A stretch of DNA of 48,941 bases from an uncultured Caulobacterales bacterium. Lineage in GTDB: Bacteria; Pseudomonadota; Alphaproteobacteria; Caulobacterales; Maricaulaceae. The stretch spans positions 1 through 48,941 of the forward strand of contig CALFVT010000019.1 of the NCBI GenBank assembly GCA_937928165.1, written 5' to 3'. Below the pieces are notes generated by a model. The model made no database searches. It was not told the DNA's origin and was given only the letters and a program-made list of their open reading frames with translations. A program made the position numbers and the translations under genes. Shown here piece after piece: positions 39,636 through 48,878 of the stretch (the first letter of the stretch is position 1; each line of letters opens with the position of its first letter).

Positions 39636-40715
39636 TTAATTTGTGCCAAGGCTTGGTTGAACTTGGGTCCCGTTGGCGACATAGTCCTGTCCAGTAATGA
39701 TAATGCGGGTTTGATCAGGCAATCCTGTCACCCAGACGCCGTTCTCATCTTCGTCTATTGTGGTCGTCACAGAAAATCTAACAATGTCTTGGCTATCAAG
39801 GTAGCGAACGCCGATATTACCGTCATCATCAAGGGATAAAACCCCAGCGGGAATATTTTGAGCCAGTACAGTTTCTTTGCTTTTCAAACGAACCTCGGCG
39901 GTCACTCCGGCTTTAAGTGTCATATCTTTATTGGGCACAGTAATTTCCGTGCGAAAACTGCGGGTGGACGGATTGGCGACAGCTTCAATGCGGCGCAGCG
40001 TGCCTTTAACCTGCTCGCCGGTTGCGAGTTTAACCTCTGTTTCTTGGCCAATATTCACGCGGCCAACTTGCTGCTCTGTAAGCTGTATGGCGATAATGAG
40101 TGGGTCAAGCTCGACCACAAGACCGCAGGACTGGCCAGGGTTGAGATAATCTCCGACTTGGGCTTCTTGTCGCTCAAAAACACCGCGAAATGGGACAATC
40201 ATTTTGACATGGCTGCGTTCAACTTCGGCGGCCTTCAGAGCGGCGCTGGCGGCGTCGAGTCCAGCTTTAAAGGTGACCACTTGTGTCTCAGAGCGAAAGC
40301 CGCGCTCGGCGAGTTTGACGGCGGCTTCATATTCTAGTTTCGCGCGGCTCATTTGGGCGCGGGCCTGTTCAACATTGGCGTCGCGTGCATCAATGTTTTG
40401 AACGCACATAACTTGGCCTTTATTGACGATTTGTCCTTCTTTCAAAGGGGTGCTGACGATAACGCTTGCAGTATTAGCTTTGACAGAGACTTGGCGGTTG
40501 GCTTCGCTTTGCCCGAATAACTCAAAGACTTGCTCTCGTAGCTCGGCGCGGCGGTTGACAATTACAACGCTCGGGAGGGCCTTTTCGGCAGCGGCCGAGT
40601 CTTGGCGCGGGGCCGCAGTTGGCTCTGGCTCGGCGATGACATTATGATAGAAAAACCATGCAATAAGGGCGAGGCTGGCCATAACCGCAATGATGAGTGA
40701 TCGATTGATTTTCAT
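39636..40715 (-). CDS. RND efflux periplasmic adaptor (membrane fusion protein)
   Basis: A 359-aa protein with an N-terminal membrane anchor (about residues 7-27), no lipobox, then a periplasmic region. The lipoyl-like halves are SVKANTASVIVSTPLKEGQIVNKGQVMCVQN and MIVPFRGVFERQEAQVGDYLNPGQSC; between them lies a short helical hairpin (about 110-150), and a beta-barrel domain follows (EVKLATGEQVKGTLRRIEAVANPSTRSFRTEI). It links the permease to an outer-membrane channel. ATG 40715 with a weak SD. Operon with the permease; substrate unknown. Confidence 0.93.
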   Translation of the reverse strand: MKINRSLIIAVMASLALIAWFFYHNVIAEPEPTAAPRQDSAAAEKALPSVVIVNRRAELREQVFELFGQSEANRQVSVKANTASVIVSTPLKEGQIVNKGQVMCVQNIDARDANVEQARAQMSRAKLEYEAAVKLAERGFRSETQVVTFKAGLDAASAALKAAEVERSHVKMIVPFRGVFERQEAQVGDYLNPGQSCGLVVELDPLIIAIQLTEQQVGRVNIGQETEVKLATGEQVKGTLRRIEAVANPSTRSFRTEITVPNKDMTLKAGVTAEVRLKSKETVLAQNIPAGVLSLDDDGNIGVRYLDSQDIVRFSVTTTIDEDENGVWVTGLPDQTRIIITGQDYVANGTQVQPSLGTN

Positions 40716-40905
40716 AATCTTGATACGTCTTTCACATCACAAATGTTTGCGCCCAAATAAGTAAATCTGTGTTTACAGTATTCAATGGGGTTTAAAAGCT
40801 GTAATTTTGCATAAAAGCTATTCGGCAATCATCTGTTTCGTAAGTGATAGCCTTAGCTGTTATCTAGAGCGGATAGGGCTTAACTTTTGTAACAATGCAC
40901 AATAT

Positions 40906-41886
40906 ATGGCGGATATGTCTAATGTTGATTTAAACTTTATGCCGCCCTTATGGATGCGCCCTGCCATGGTGCAAACAGGCTTGGCGAGCCTGAAATTTAG
41001 GAAACGCGGCAAGACGGATCTTGAGAATAATAGCCGCGCGGAGATCATCACCACGCCTGACGGCGTCCGGTTGAAAACGGTTGTCTCAGAGGGCGGCAAT
41101 GAATTGCGGCCCGTGTTTATATTTATTCACGGCTGGGAAGGAAGCTCCGAGAGCACATATGTCGTGGCTTCTGCGCGGCGGGTTTATGATAAAGCCTGCG
41201 GCGTTGTGCGGCTTAACCTACGCGATCATGGGGAGTCTCACGGGCTGAATGAAGGGGCATTTTATGCCACATTGTTTGATGAAGTTTTTGATGCGGTTAA
41301 AATTATATGCGGTAAACATCCTGACCGCCAAATTATTTTAGCCGGATTTTCTCTCGGCGGAAACTTTACCCTTAGGGTCGCGCGGCAATTAATAAAAACA
41401 CCGATTGATAATTTATCTCATCTTATCGCCATAAGCCCCGTTATTGATCCGCCATCATCAAACCCATCTTTGGATAATAACGCAGTTATTCGGGCTTATT
41501 TTTTAAAGAAATGGAAGCGTTCTTTGGCACTAAAACAAGCGGCCTTTCCAGAAATTTATAATTTTGATGATATTATGGGCATGACCGATATTATGAAAAT
41601 GACAAATATCCTTATTCCGCAGCATACTGATTATCCGGACGCGATGACATATTTTAAAGATTACGCTATTGCCAAAGGGGATGTGAAAGATTGCCCTATA
41701 CCGCTCACGATCATTGCGGCGGAAGATGACCCGGTTGTTCCGATGGATTTATGTAAAACCTTGGAACTTGGTGCAAAAGGACGGCTTTTCATTTGGCCGA
41801 ATGGGGGGCATAATGGCTTTTTCCAAAGCCTAATGGGACCGACAGGTTATGATGATGTTATTGCAGATATTTTAGAAGGTTATTAA
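40906..41886 (+). CDS. Alpha/beta hydrolase, YheT/ABHD1-3-like
   Basis: A 326-aa serine hydrolase. The oxyanion region is FIHGWEGSSEST, the nucleophile elbow GFSLGGNFTL (Ser), the acid in AAEDDPVVP and the His in NGGHNGFF. NLRDHGESHGLNEGAFY matches the YheT-type cap entry. Substrate unknown; lipid esters are common for the family. The open frame reaches TTG 40807, but I prefer ATG 40906 or 40915 because the domain begins near MPPLWMRPAMVQTGLASL. It is followed 2 bp later by the DUF1499 gene. Confidence 0.85.
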   Translation: MADMSNVDLNFMPPLWMRPAMVQTGLASLKFRKRGKTDLENNSRAEIITTPDGVRLKTVVSEGGNELRPVFIFIHGWEGSSESTYVVASARRVYDKACGVVRLNLRDHGESHGLNEGAFYATLFDEVFDAVKIICGKHPDRQIILAGFSLGGNFTLRVARQLIKTPIDNLSHLIAISPVIDPPSSNPSLDNNAVIRAYFLKKWKRSLALKQAAFPEIYNFDDIMGMTDIMKMTNILIPQHTDYPDAMTYFKDYAIAKGDVKDCPIPLTIIAAEDDPVVPMDLCKTLELGAKGRLFIWPNGGHNGFFQSLMGPTGYDDVIADILEGY

Positions 41887-41888
41887 TC

Positions 41889-42323
41889 ATGGATTTTTTT
41901 CAAATTTCTATTGTCGGGTTGGCTGTAATTTTTAGTGTGTTTTTTTTGTTAGGCTTAAAGTCTCAAAAAGGTGAGGCTAAAGGACTTATGAAAGGACGGC
42001 TGGCTGATTGCGGCGCATCGCCAAATTGCGTATGCTCCGAGCCTGATACGCAGCCCGAAAGAGCTATTGCGCCGATTAAGTCAAATTTGCGCGAGATACG
42101 CGCCGCGATTATTTCAACAGGCGGAACCATTACGCGGGAGCAAGACGGTTATATATCGGCTACTTATATGTCCAAGGTCTTTAAATTTGTGGATGATGTG
42201 GAAGTCCGCGAGGCGGGCGGTGGTATAATGCATATTCGCTCTGCTTCTCGCACAGGATATTCTGATAGAGGAGCTAATCGCCGCCGCGTCGAGATGATCC
42301 GCCGCGTGCTGACTGCGTCCTAA
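41889..42323 (+). CDS. DUF1499 domain-containing protein
   Basis: A 144-aa protein of the DUF1499 family (PF07386). An N-terminal membrane anchor (about residues 5-24, ISIVGLAVIFSVFFLLGL) precedes the domain, which opens with the diagnostic LADCGASPNCVCSEPDTQPERAIAPI and continues ISATYMSKVFKFVDDVEV and MHIRSASRTGYSDRGANRRRVEMIR. Function unknown; probably faces the periplasm. ATG 41889 follows the hydrolase stop by 2 bp, so the two are coupled. Confidence 0.9.
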   Translation: MDFFQISIVGLAVIFSVFFLLGLKSQKGEAKGLMKGRLADCGASPNCVCSEPDTQPERAIAPIKSNLREIRAAIISTGGTITREQDGYISATYMSKVFKFVDDVEVREAGGGIMHIRSASRTGYSDRGANRRRVEMIRRVLTAS

Positions 42324-42363
42324 TCACACAGTTTATCAATCATAATTTCGGTTAAACACCCTC

Positions 42364-42380
42364 ATTCTGCGCCGCAGAAT
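42364..42380. promoter_or_regulatory. 17-bp palindrome upstream of folE
   Basis: ATTCTGCG-c-CGCAGAAT is a perfect 8-bp-arm palindrome 40 bp before the folE ATG and 40 bp after the DUF1499 stop. A TATAAAA run begins at 42381. The position suits an operator for folE, or a weak bidirectional hairpin; there is no long T run. Confidence 0.45.
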
Positions 42381-42420
42381 ATAAAATATTGGGCACAAGC
42401 CCTAAGAAAGATAATTCCTC

Positions 42421-42981
42421 ATGACTCATAAAAAAATTGATTATCCCAAGGTCAAATCCTTAGTATCAGAGCTATTAGTGGCTTTGGGTGAAGATCCAAA
42501 CCGTGAGGGATTGAAAGAAACGCCGCGGCGTATTGCAAGTTTTTGGCAGGAATTTATCGAATATGATGCCGGTAAGATTAACACAACATTCACTGCAGTT
42601 AAACATAATCAAATGGTTTGTGTGACGGGCATGCGGGTATGGTCAATGTGTGAACATCATATGCTGCCCTTTTGGTGTGATGTCTCCATTGCCTATATTG
42701 CTGATGATAAAGTTTTGGGCTTGTCAAAATTTGCGCGAATTGCCCATAAACATGCCCATAAATTAACCCTTCAAGAACAGCTTGTGTCAGATATTTCCGA
42801 TGAACTTGTTGGGGTTTTAGGGACAGATGATGTTGCTGTCTTAGCCAAAGGCGAACATTTATGTATGACGGCTCGGGGCATTAGAACGCCTCATTCGATG
42901 ATTTCATCGGCGCTTAACGGCCAATTCCACAAAGCCGAACAACGTATGGAATTTTTCAACCTGATTAATACGCCCTCTTAA
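42421..42981 (+). CDS. folE: GTP cyclohydrolase I (FolE)
   Basis: A 186-aa enzyme converting GTP to 7,8-dihydroneopterin triphosphate, the entry to folate and biopterin synthesis. Zinc ligands Cys and His are in WSMCEHHMLPFWC and the second Cys in GEHLCMTARGIRTP. GLKETPRRIA near the start and KFARIAHKHAHKLTLQEQL are standard. The active-site His is in CEHH. Its partners folB, SDR and the PTPS-like gene lie 23 kb away. A palindrome precedes it. Confidence 0.96.
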   Translation: MTHKKIDYPKVKSLVSELLVALGEDPNREGLKETPRRIASFWQEFIEYDAGKINTTFTAVKHNQMVCVTGMRVWSMCEHHMLPFWCDVSIAYIADDKVLGLSKFARIAHKHAHKLTLQEQLVSDISDELVGVLGTDDVAVLAKGEHLCMTARGIRTPHSMISSALNGQFHKAEQRMEFFNLINTPS

Positions 42982-43041
42982 GTCGGCTTTTGGGAAACCT
43001 ATTATAACATGTCACTGTTTTGTGATGAAAGATATTTATCT

Positions 43042-43057
43042 GTTCTGTATATAGAAC
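43042..43057. promoter_or_regulatory. Inverted repeat upstream of ferredoxin-NADP reductase gene
   Basis: GTTCT-gtatat-AGAAC is a 5-bp-arm inverted repeat about 100 bp before the fpr start. A second, wider match (CTGTAT ... ATACAG, 43045-43074) overlaps it. Possible operator; weak evidence alone. Confidence 0.3.
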
Positions 43058-43158
43058 GATTGTTTGCTATACAGTCTATTGAAATTCACACTCAGAGAGA
43101 CTAAATCACACCCATATAAGGACGGAGGATGGCTTCGCCTTAATGACAAGAGGCTAAA

Positions 43159-43971
43159 ATGAGTAGTGCAGACACCGCTGTCAAAGTGAATCCAAACGCT
43201 CCGACCGAAGAAAAGGTTCTTGAGGTTGAGCATCATACGGATCACTTGTTTTCTTTTTCAATTACACGTCCGCCAAGTTTTCGCTTTCGTTCGGGTGAAT
43301 TTGTTATGATTGGATTACCGGCGGAGGCAGGACAAAAACGCCCTCTTATGCGCGCCTATTCGATTGCCAGCCCGTCATGGGATGAAAAAATAGAGTTTTA
43401 CTCCATTAAGGTTCCCGACGGGCCTTTAACGTCAAGGCTCCAAAAAATAAAACAGGGCGACAAGATTCTTTTAAGCAAGAAGCCCGTGGGAACCTTAGTG
43501 CTTGATGCTTTGTTACCGGGAAAACGGCTCTATATGTTCTCAACGGGAACAGGCATTGCGCCGTTTGCCAGCCTTATCCGTGATCCGGAAACTTATGAAC
43601 GCTATGACGAGGTGATTTTAACCCATACTTGCCGCCAAAAAGCAGAGCTGTCCTATGGCCTACGGCTTGTGGAAAACTGTAAAATAGACCCTCTTGTGGG
43701 CGAAATGATAGCGGATAAACTGCTTCACATTACAAGCCTAACCCGCGAGGATTATCCCCTTAAAGGGCGGATAACGACTCTTATTGAAACGGGTCAATTA
43801 TTTGAAAATGCGGGCGTACCAAAGATAAATCCTGAAACGGACAGGGTGATGATTTGCGGCTCTATGGATATGATTAATGATACCAAAGCGATTTGCGAAA
43901 GCTTTGGTTTGCGGGAAGGGTCAAACTCCCAACCGGCGGAGCTTGTTGTTGAAAAGGCCTTTGTGGGTTAG
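43159..43971 (+). CDS. fpr: Ferredoxin--NADP+ reductase
   Basis: A 270-aa FAD enzyme exchanging electrons between NADPH and ferredoxin or flavodoxin. FAD site: RAYSIASPSWDE (RxYS motif) and KVPDGPLTSRL; NADP domain: MFSTGTGIAPFASLIRDPETY and VMICGSMDMINDT. The C-terminus ends LVVEKAFVG, like bacterial subclass I Fpr, where FVG-type ends stack on the flavin. ATG 43159 has AAGAGG at 5-nt spacing. A spare reductant source for biosynthetic or repair flavoproteins is plausible. Confidence 0.94.
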   Translation: MSSADTAVKVNPNAPTEEKVLEVEHHTDHLFSFSITRPPSFRFRSGEFVMIGLPAEAGQKRPLMRAYSIASPSWDEKIEFYSIKVPDGPLTSRLQKIKQGDKILLSKKPVGTLVLDALLPGKRLYMFSTGTGIAPFASLIRDPETYERYDEVILTHTCRQKAELSYGLRLVENCKIDPLVGEMIADKLLHITSLTREDYPLKGRITTLIETGQLFENAGVPKINPETDRVMICGSMDMINDTKAICESFGLREGSNSQPAELVVEKAFVG

Positions 43972-43979
43972 GCTTTTGT

Positions 43980-46352
43980 CTAATTGGGTGAAAAATCACC
44001 TAAGGATAGAAGGGATATTCTTATCGATAGCCCTTGGGTGCCTCTTATTGCGTCATTATTAATGCTTCGAGAGTTGAAGAGAAGTTCAATTCTAGTGCAA
44101 TCATCATCATAGACGAGGCCGTAAGTTTGTCGGCGCACATCATTATCGCTAATGTCATAGGTTAAACCGCCGCGTACGCTCCAGTTATCAAAGAGTTGTA
44201 ATGTCGCGACACCAGAAAACTCTTCTTCGGGGGCATCAGGGTCAGATGACAACAGCCGTGTGGCTGAGTCCACTTTAAAATAACGGCCGGTTAAAGAGAG
44301 CCTGTCGCCGCGGTAAGTTAAGCTAGAATCAATTCGGCGAAAATCATTTCCGTCATCATCATAACGAAGCCGCGTCGTAGAGCGCAAGCGCCCGAACGCA
44401 TCAAATTCAAAGAGGCCCACAATGTCAGACTTATCGCCGTTTAGACCTGTGCCGAGATCAAAATCATCTTCCAGTGCCACATTATTTGCATAGCTTTGGC
44501 CAACAAAGAGCTTGGCATAACTATGGTCCCAATCGGCTTTGAATGAGGCGCCTATATCGGCCCGAAACCCTTCGCGCCAGAAGTCAAACCCTGTCGATTT
44601 ATTGTTGGAGAACAAAAGGGTATGATCAAGATCAATATCAAATCCGTCTTGCAGGAGTGAGATGTCTCGGCCTGCATTATCTTGCACAGTAAAGTTTTCT
44701 TGCCGCCCATCGCCAAAGCTTTCTGTGATTTGTATGCGGGGTTCAATAATGAAATTAACGCCATTTCCGTATTTTATGAAAGGATAGCGAATATCTACGC
44801 CGACCTGGCCAATCTCACGGGAGAAATTATCGACCTCAACGTCATTACCTTCAATATCTTCGGCATCAAATCCAAAGGTGTCATAGCGCGCAAAACCAAA
44901 GGGCTTAACCTCAACCCCGCCGGGCGCAATAAAGTTTTTATTCCACTCTAGTCCCGCCGAGCCGCGCGTGTAATCCGTTCCAGTTTGACGGGTGAGGGCC
45001 GTGAAATCACCGGTTGCTTTAAACCGTCCCCCCACAACGGGATCTTTGATATGATATTCAGCTTTAATATTTGGCGCGACTATAGGGAGGACGCCGTCAT
45101 CAATATTAATCGCCGTAAATGTCCCATCCTCATTTAAGGCGATGCGGCTGCGTAAATCTTGAAATCCATATGTCGATGTAGAAAACCGGAAATTCTCACC
45201 TTGCCCAACTAAAAAGGCTTGGGAAATTAATCGGCGGCCATCGGCTTCGTAAAGGCCGAATTTTTCTGGCCGTTCACTAATATCGTAAAGGTTAAGGTGA
45301 AAATCATCAGAGGCGGCTTGGAACCCTGCACCCCAATTCCAATTATCATTGATTTGAAAAGCAGCATTGGCGAAAGTATGGGAGCGTAATCGCCGCCCAA
45401 GGGGGGCATCTTCTGGATTTGTAAATTGCTCTGGATTCGAAAATGTTGTGCCGTTTCGGTCAAAGATACTAGCATAGGTTCCGCTGCCTTCAATATTAAT
45501 TTCCCCGGAGTAAAACTTACGGCGATATCTATATTCTAATAGGGGATTGGCTTTGGTAAAAAGACGCGGCGTGACTGTTAATTCAGAACTATCATCAATC
45601 GCCCAATAATAAGGGGTAATCGTCTCAAAACCTCTCGACCGAGATAGGCCGACAAAAGGGTTAAGCCAACCGCTTGCGCGTTCCACACTTGGGTCTGGAT
45701 GGGCAAGATAAGGGGTGTAAAATATGGGAATGCCTAAAAGCTCAAACACCGCATTATTGTAAATAATAGCGTTTTTGCTTTTATCTTGCTTCACTTTGCG
45801 GGCTCTAAGGCGCCATGTCGGACGTTTTGTTTTGCCGTTCTCTTGGCAAGGTTCACAGGCCGTATAATAAGCGTTATAAAGTTCTATTTCTTCATCTGAT
45901 GTGCGCGTCGCGAGAGCTGCGCCTGTTATGCCGCCATTGGCAAGACGCGCCGTATAATCAGTCGCCGTACCCGCTTCCAGCTCATTGGATAGATCGAGTT
46001 TATCTGCATATTGAACATTGCCGTCGGCATCAATGAGTACAACATTGCCAAGGGCAACGACGCGGCCCGTGTTTAAATTATAGACAACTTTATCCGCCCG
46101 CAGGGTTCGGTCTTGGTAACGGCCCTCGACTTCACCATTAGCGGTTAAAACCTGCCCATCATCGTCACGGATAAGCTCATCAGCATCAAGGTAAATGATA
46201 TTGGGGTCTTGGAATGGGCTGTCTTCAGCGAGTTTAAGTGGGCGGTTGCTAGAAACCGCAACTTGCGCACTTACAGACGGCACATGGGCGAGCCCGGTGG
46301 TTAGCGCCAATAAGGATGTAACCAGTTTTAACCGGCTTTTTATATGTGACAC
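43980..46352 (-). CDS. lptD: LPS-assembly outer membrane protein LptD
   Basis: A 790-aa outer-membrane barrel that, with LptE, inserts lipopolysaccharide into the outer leaflet. An N-terminal signal (LVTSLLALTTGLAHVPSVSA) precedes the periplasmic OstA/jellyroll domain (about residues 50-165; DADELIRDDDGQVLTANGEVEGRYQDRTLRADKVVYN). The barrel follows with many aromatic beta strands, ending in ISLLSLGDFSPN. A Cys pair, YTACEPCQENG, is present early in the barrel domain. GTG 46352 has AGGGGA at 8 nt and a normal basic start (MSHIKSRLK); ATG 46382 has none. No surA or pdxA is adjacent. Confidence 0.93.
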   Translation of the reverse strand: MSHIKSRLKLVTSLLALTTGLAHVPSVSAQVAVSSNRPLKLAEDSPFQDPNIIYLDADELIRDDDGQVLTANGEVEGRYQDRTLRADKVVYNLNTGRVVALGNVVLIDADGNVQYADKLDLSNELEAGTATDYTARLANGGITGAALATRTSDEEIELYNAYYTACEPCQENGKTKRPTWRLRARKVKQDKSKNAIIYNNAVFELLGIPIFYTPYLAHPDPSVERASGWLNPFVGLSRSRGFETITPYYWAIDDSSELTVTPRLFTKANPLLEYRYRRKFYSGEINIEGSGTYASIFDRNGTTFSNPEQFTNPEDAPLGRRLRSHTFANAAFQINDNWNWGAGFQAASDDFHLNLYDISERPEKFGLYEADGRRLISQAFLVGQGENFRFSTSTYGFQDLRSRIALNEDGTFTAINIDDGVLPIVAPNIKAEYHIKDPVVGGRFKATGDFTALTRQTGTDYTRGSAGLEWNKNFIAPGGVEVKPFGFARYDTFGFDAEDIEGNDVEVDNFSREIGQVGVDIRYPFIKYGNGVNFIIEPRIQITESFGDGRQENFTVQDNAGRDISLLQDGFDIDLDHTLLFSNNKSTGFDFWREGFRADIGASFKADWDHSYAKLFVGQSYANNVALEDDFDLGTGLNGDKSDIVGLFEFDAFGRLRSTTRLRYDDDGNDFRRIDSSLTYRGDRLSLTGRYFKVDSATRLLSSDPDAPEEEFSGVATLQLFDNWSVRGGLTYDISDNDVRRQTYGLVYDDDCTRIELLFNSRSINNDAIRGTQGLSIRISLLSLGDFSPN

Positions 46353-46502
46353 GTTCCCAGTCCCCTGACTCGATTCATACATCAATAGCTAATGGAAAGG
46401 ACATGGTCTATGAAAATATCAGTGTCTATAGACAGGAATATAACTTTTTTTCATGTAATGTAAAAACGATATAAAATTCGTAGTCTTAAAATTGAAAACG
46501 GC

Positions 46503-46967
46503 TTAGGCTCGGGGCGGCGGATAGCCTTTCCACCGTTTGACAGTTTTCATCACTAGAGAGCTTTTTATATTTGAAACATAGGGCAAGGCAGCAATCGTAT
46601 GGCGGTATAGCTGTTCATAATCTTCTGTGTCATGGGCGGCGACTTTAATCAGATAGTCTGCATCTCCGGTCATAAGGTGACACTCCAGCACATAATCACT
46701 CGCAAGCGCCGCTTTTTCAAAAGCTGTCAGCGCCGATTCGGATTGAGATTCGAGGGAGACTTCCACATAAAATGTCATGGCATAGCCTAATGCCTTACCA
46801 TTTAGCCGCGCTGCATAGCGCTCAATAAGACCTGCAGTTTCCAACTGGCCAATGCGCCGGTGACAGGCGGATAAAGATAGGCCCACTTTATCAGCGGTAC
46901 GCGCAATGGGGGCGCGGCAATCATCTTGTAGGAGGGTTAGAATTTTTCTGTCGATTGCATCAACCAT
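46503..46967 (-). CDS. Lrp/AsnC family transcriptional regulator
   Basis: A 154-aa regulator. The N-terminal HTH (about residues 1-60) reads DAIDRKILTLLQDDCRAPIARTADKVGLSLSACHRRIGQLETAGLIERY; the C-terminal RAM/ligand domain spans about 65-140 with CHLMTGDADYLIKVAAHDTEDYEQLY. ATG 46967 has GGGAA about 9 nt upstream; ATG 46982 has none. It is divergent from ald, so activation of alanine dehydrogenase in response to L-alanine is likely, as for known Lrp-ald pairs (AldR/BkdR type). Confidence 0.94.
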   Translation of the reverse strand: MVDAIDRKILTLLQDDCRAPIARTADKVGLSLSACHRRIGQLETAGLIERYAARLNGKALGYAMTFYVEVSLESQSESALTAFEKAALASDYVLECHLMTGDADYLIKVAAHDTEDYEQLYRHTIAALPYVSNIKSSLVMKTVKRWKGYPPPRA

Positions 46968-46990
46968 GATATTTATTCCCATGATAAAAA

Positions 46991-47008
46991 TATAATTCGG
47001 AAATTATA
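46991..47008. promoter_or_regulatory. Candidate Lrp-type operator between regulator and ald
   Basis: TATAATT-cgga-AATTATA is a perfect 7-bp-arm inverted repeat, about 95 bp before the ald start and 24 bp before the regulator start. AT-rich imperfect palindromes of this kind are usual Lrp/AsnC sites. One site could serve autoregulation and ald activation. Confidence 0.55.
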
Positions 47009-47104
47009 CGAACATATACATAAATAACAAGATATAACGCGAAGAGTTTCTACGGTCTGTCTGTTAGTCATATAGAAAATAAATTACATATATCGGAGTT
47101 TTCA

Positions 47105-48217
47105 ATGCAAATCGGCGTCCCTAAGGAAATTAAAAATAATGAATTTCGTGTTGGCCTCACTCCCGAAAGCGTTGGGGAGTTGGTGCAAATTGGACAAAGC
47201 GTGAGTGTTGAAACGGGGGCTGGGCTTGGTATTGGCGCTTCTGATGAGCAATACCGTCAAGCTGGCGCGCAAATAGCGGATACAGCCGCTGATATTTTCG
47301 CTTCGGCGGATATGATTATTAAAGTCAAAGAGCCACAAGCGGTAGAGCGGGCCATGATCCGCGAAGGCCAGATCATCTATACATATTTACATCTGGCCCC
47401 TGATCCGGAGCAAACTAAAGACCTTATCGCGTCGAAATCTGTCTGTATTGCTTATGAAACCATCACAGATGATTTAGGGGAATTGCCGCTACTTAAGCCC
47501 ATGAGCCAAGTGGCTGGCCGGCTTGCAATTCAAGTGGGCGCAACGGCACTGCAAAAAACAAATGGCGGGCGCGGCACATTACTTGGCGGCGTTCCCGGGG
47601 TCGCGCCCGCGAAAGTCGTCATTATCGGCGGCGGAGATGTTGGCTTTAACGCGGCGCAAATGGCGGTTGGCATGCAAGCGGATGTTACAATTTTAGAGCG
47701 TAGCGCCATTGTCATGGAGCGCTTGTCTCATTATTTCGGGGCCCGCGCTAAAGTTATCCGCTCCACCCCGGCGGGCCTCGCCGAGATTATCAAAACTGCT
47801 GATATGGTTGTGGGGGCCGTTCTGATACCCGGCGCAGCAGCGCCAAAGCTTATTACGCAGGATATGCTGCCGAGCATGATGGACGGTTCCGTGCTTGTGG
47901 ATGTCGCTATTGACCAAGGGGGGTGTTTTGAAACCTCCAAAGCGACAACCCATGCAGAGCCAACTTATATAATCGACGGTGTTGTGCATTATTGCGTGGC
48001 GAACATGCCCGGCGCAGTGGCGCGTACCTCCACATATGCCCTTAATGCGGCGACGATTGGTCATGCCAAAAATATCGCGCGCCTCGGCTGGAAAGAGGCT
48101 ATGCGCCGCGACCCACATTTGCTCAACGGCCTGAATGTCTGCGGCGGCAAACTCACCTACGCCGCCGTGGGTGAAGCCCTCGGCATTGAAACCGTCGACC
48201 CAGCGAATTTTTTATAA
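47105..48217 (+). CDS. ald: Alanine dehydrogenase
   Basis: A 370-aa NAD-dependent enzyme interconverting L-alanine with pyruvate and ammonium. Features: MQIGVPKEIKNNEFRVGLTP, IIKVKEP (substrate Lys), YTYLHLAPD (catalytic His), VVIIGGGDVGFNAAQMAVGMQADVTILE (Rossmann), VDVAIDQGGCFETS (Asp) and HYCVANMPGAVARTSTYALN. Length matches the family. ATG 47105 has GGAG at about 6 nt. It probably serves alanine catabolism under the divergent Lrp-type regulator. There is no clear terminator after it. Confidence 0.97.
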   Translation: MQIGVPKEIKNNEFRVGLTPESVGELVQIGQSVSVETGAGLGIGASDEQYRQAGAQIADTAADIFASADMIIKVKEPQAVERAMIREGQIIYTYLHLAPDPEQTKDLIASKSVCIAYETITDDLGELPLLKPMSQVAGRLAIQVGATALQKTNGGRGTLLGGVPGVAPAKVVIIGGGDVGFNAAQMAVGMQADVTILERSAIVMERLSHYFGARAKVIRSTPAGLAEIIKTADMVVGAVLIPGAAAPKLITQDMLPSMMDGSVLVDVAIDQGGCFETSKATTHAEPTYIIDGVVHYCVANMPGAVARTSTYALNAATIGHAKNIARLGWKEAMRRDPHLLNGLNVCGGKLTYAAVGEALGIETVDPANFL

Positions 48218-48361
48218 GATAAAAATAATTAATTGCCATGAGGGGTGCTGTTCTATGAGGGGCATTATGGCCGTTGATTGTCATTACATTGGCTTGCGCC
48301 GAAGGCGTGAGGCGATTTGTGTTAAGACGATTGAAGTCTGAAAACTCACTTATTTCCGTCC

Positions 48362-48381
48362 ATTCCTGCGCATGCGGGAAT
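48362..48381. repeat. REP-like palindrome
   Basis: ATTCCTGC-gcat-GCGGGAAT, an 8-bp stem with one G-T pair. Same family as units at 48879 and 48924 and the decayed copy at 192. Confidence 0.6.
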
Positions 48382-48878
48382 CTATTACGGTTTCATAGTT
48401 TGAATGGATGACGAGGGAATAAGTCCAATCATGACCTGTGGTGAGGGCCGCAAAACAAAAACACCCAGATAAATCCACGCCCATCGGTTCCCCCTTATCT
48501 TAAACTTGTTCCTTATTCGCGGACGGACAATCGCGCGTTAGTTTGTTTGAGTGGGGACGGTTGGCGCGGATAGCCTAGGGGGTAACGCTCTCTATGTCCC
48601 GCCGGACGCCCTGTAACGCGGTCTTTGAGTAGGCTCGTAAGGTGAGAGCTGTGATGTTAGACCGAATAACTGTCTGGGGCCTTTGAAAAAGCCAATCGCT
48701 GTGAGATGTTAAGCGCTGAGCGCTTGAGCTGCGGGCAAAGTGCTGCGCGGCGTGTGTCTTGTAAAACAATAGATATTTGGAAGCCATCAAGGCACGCCAT
48801 CTCATAGACGGTCCAGCTTGCGCCCAAAGGCGCGGGGCATTTTGTGCTGGGATAAATAAGGCCTCCTAAGCTCCGTGC

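Noticed and set aside
48560-48640. tRNA-like segment (gatagcctagggggtaacgc resembles a D arm)
   Set aside because: No anticodon stem, no GGTTCGA T arm and no acceptor pairing at the right distance.
48575-48805. 76-codon minus-strand ORF
   Set aside because: No recognisable motif, no SD, and it sits in repeat-associated non-coding DNA.
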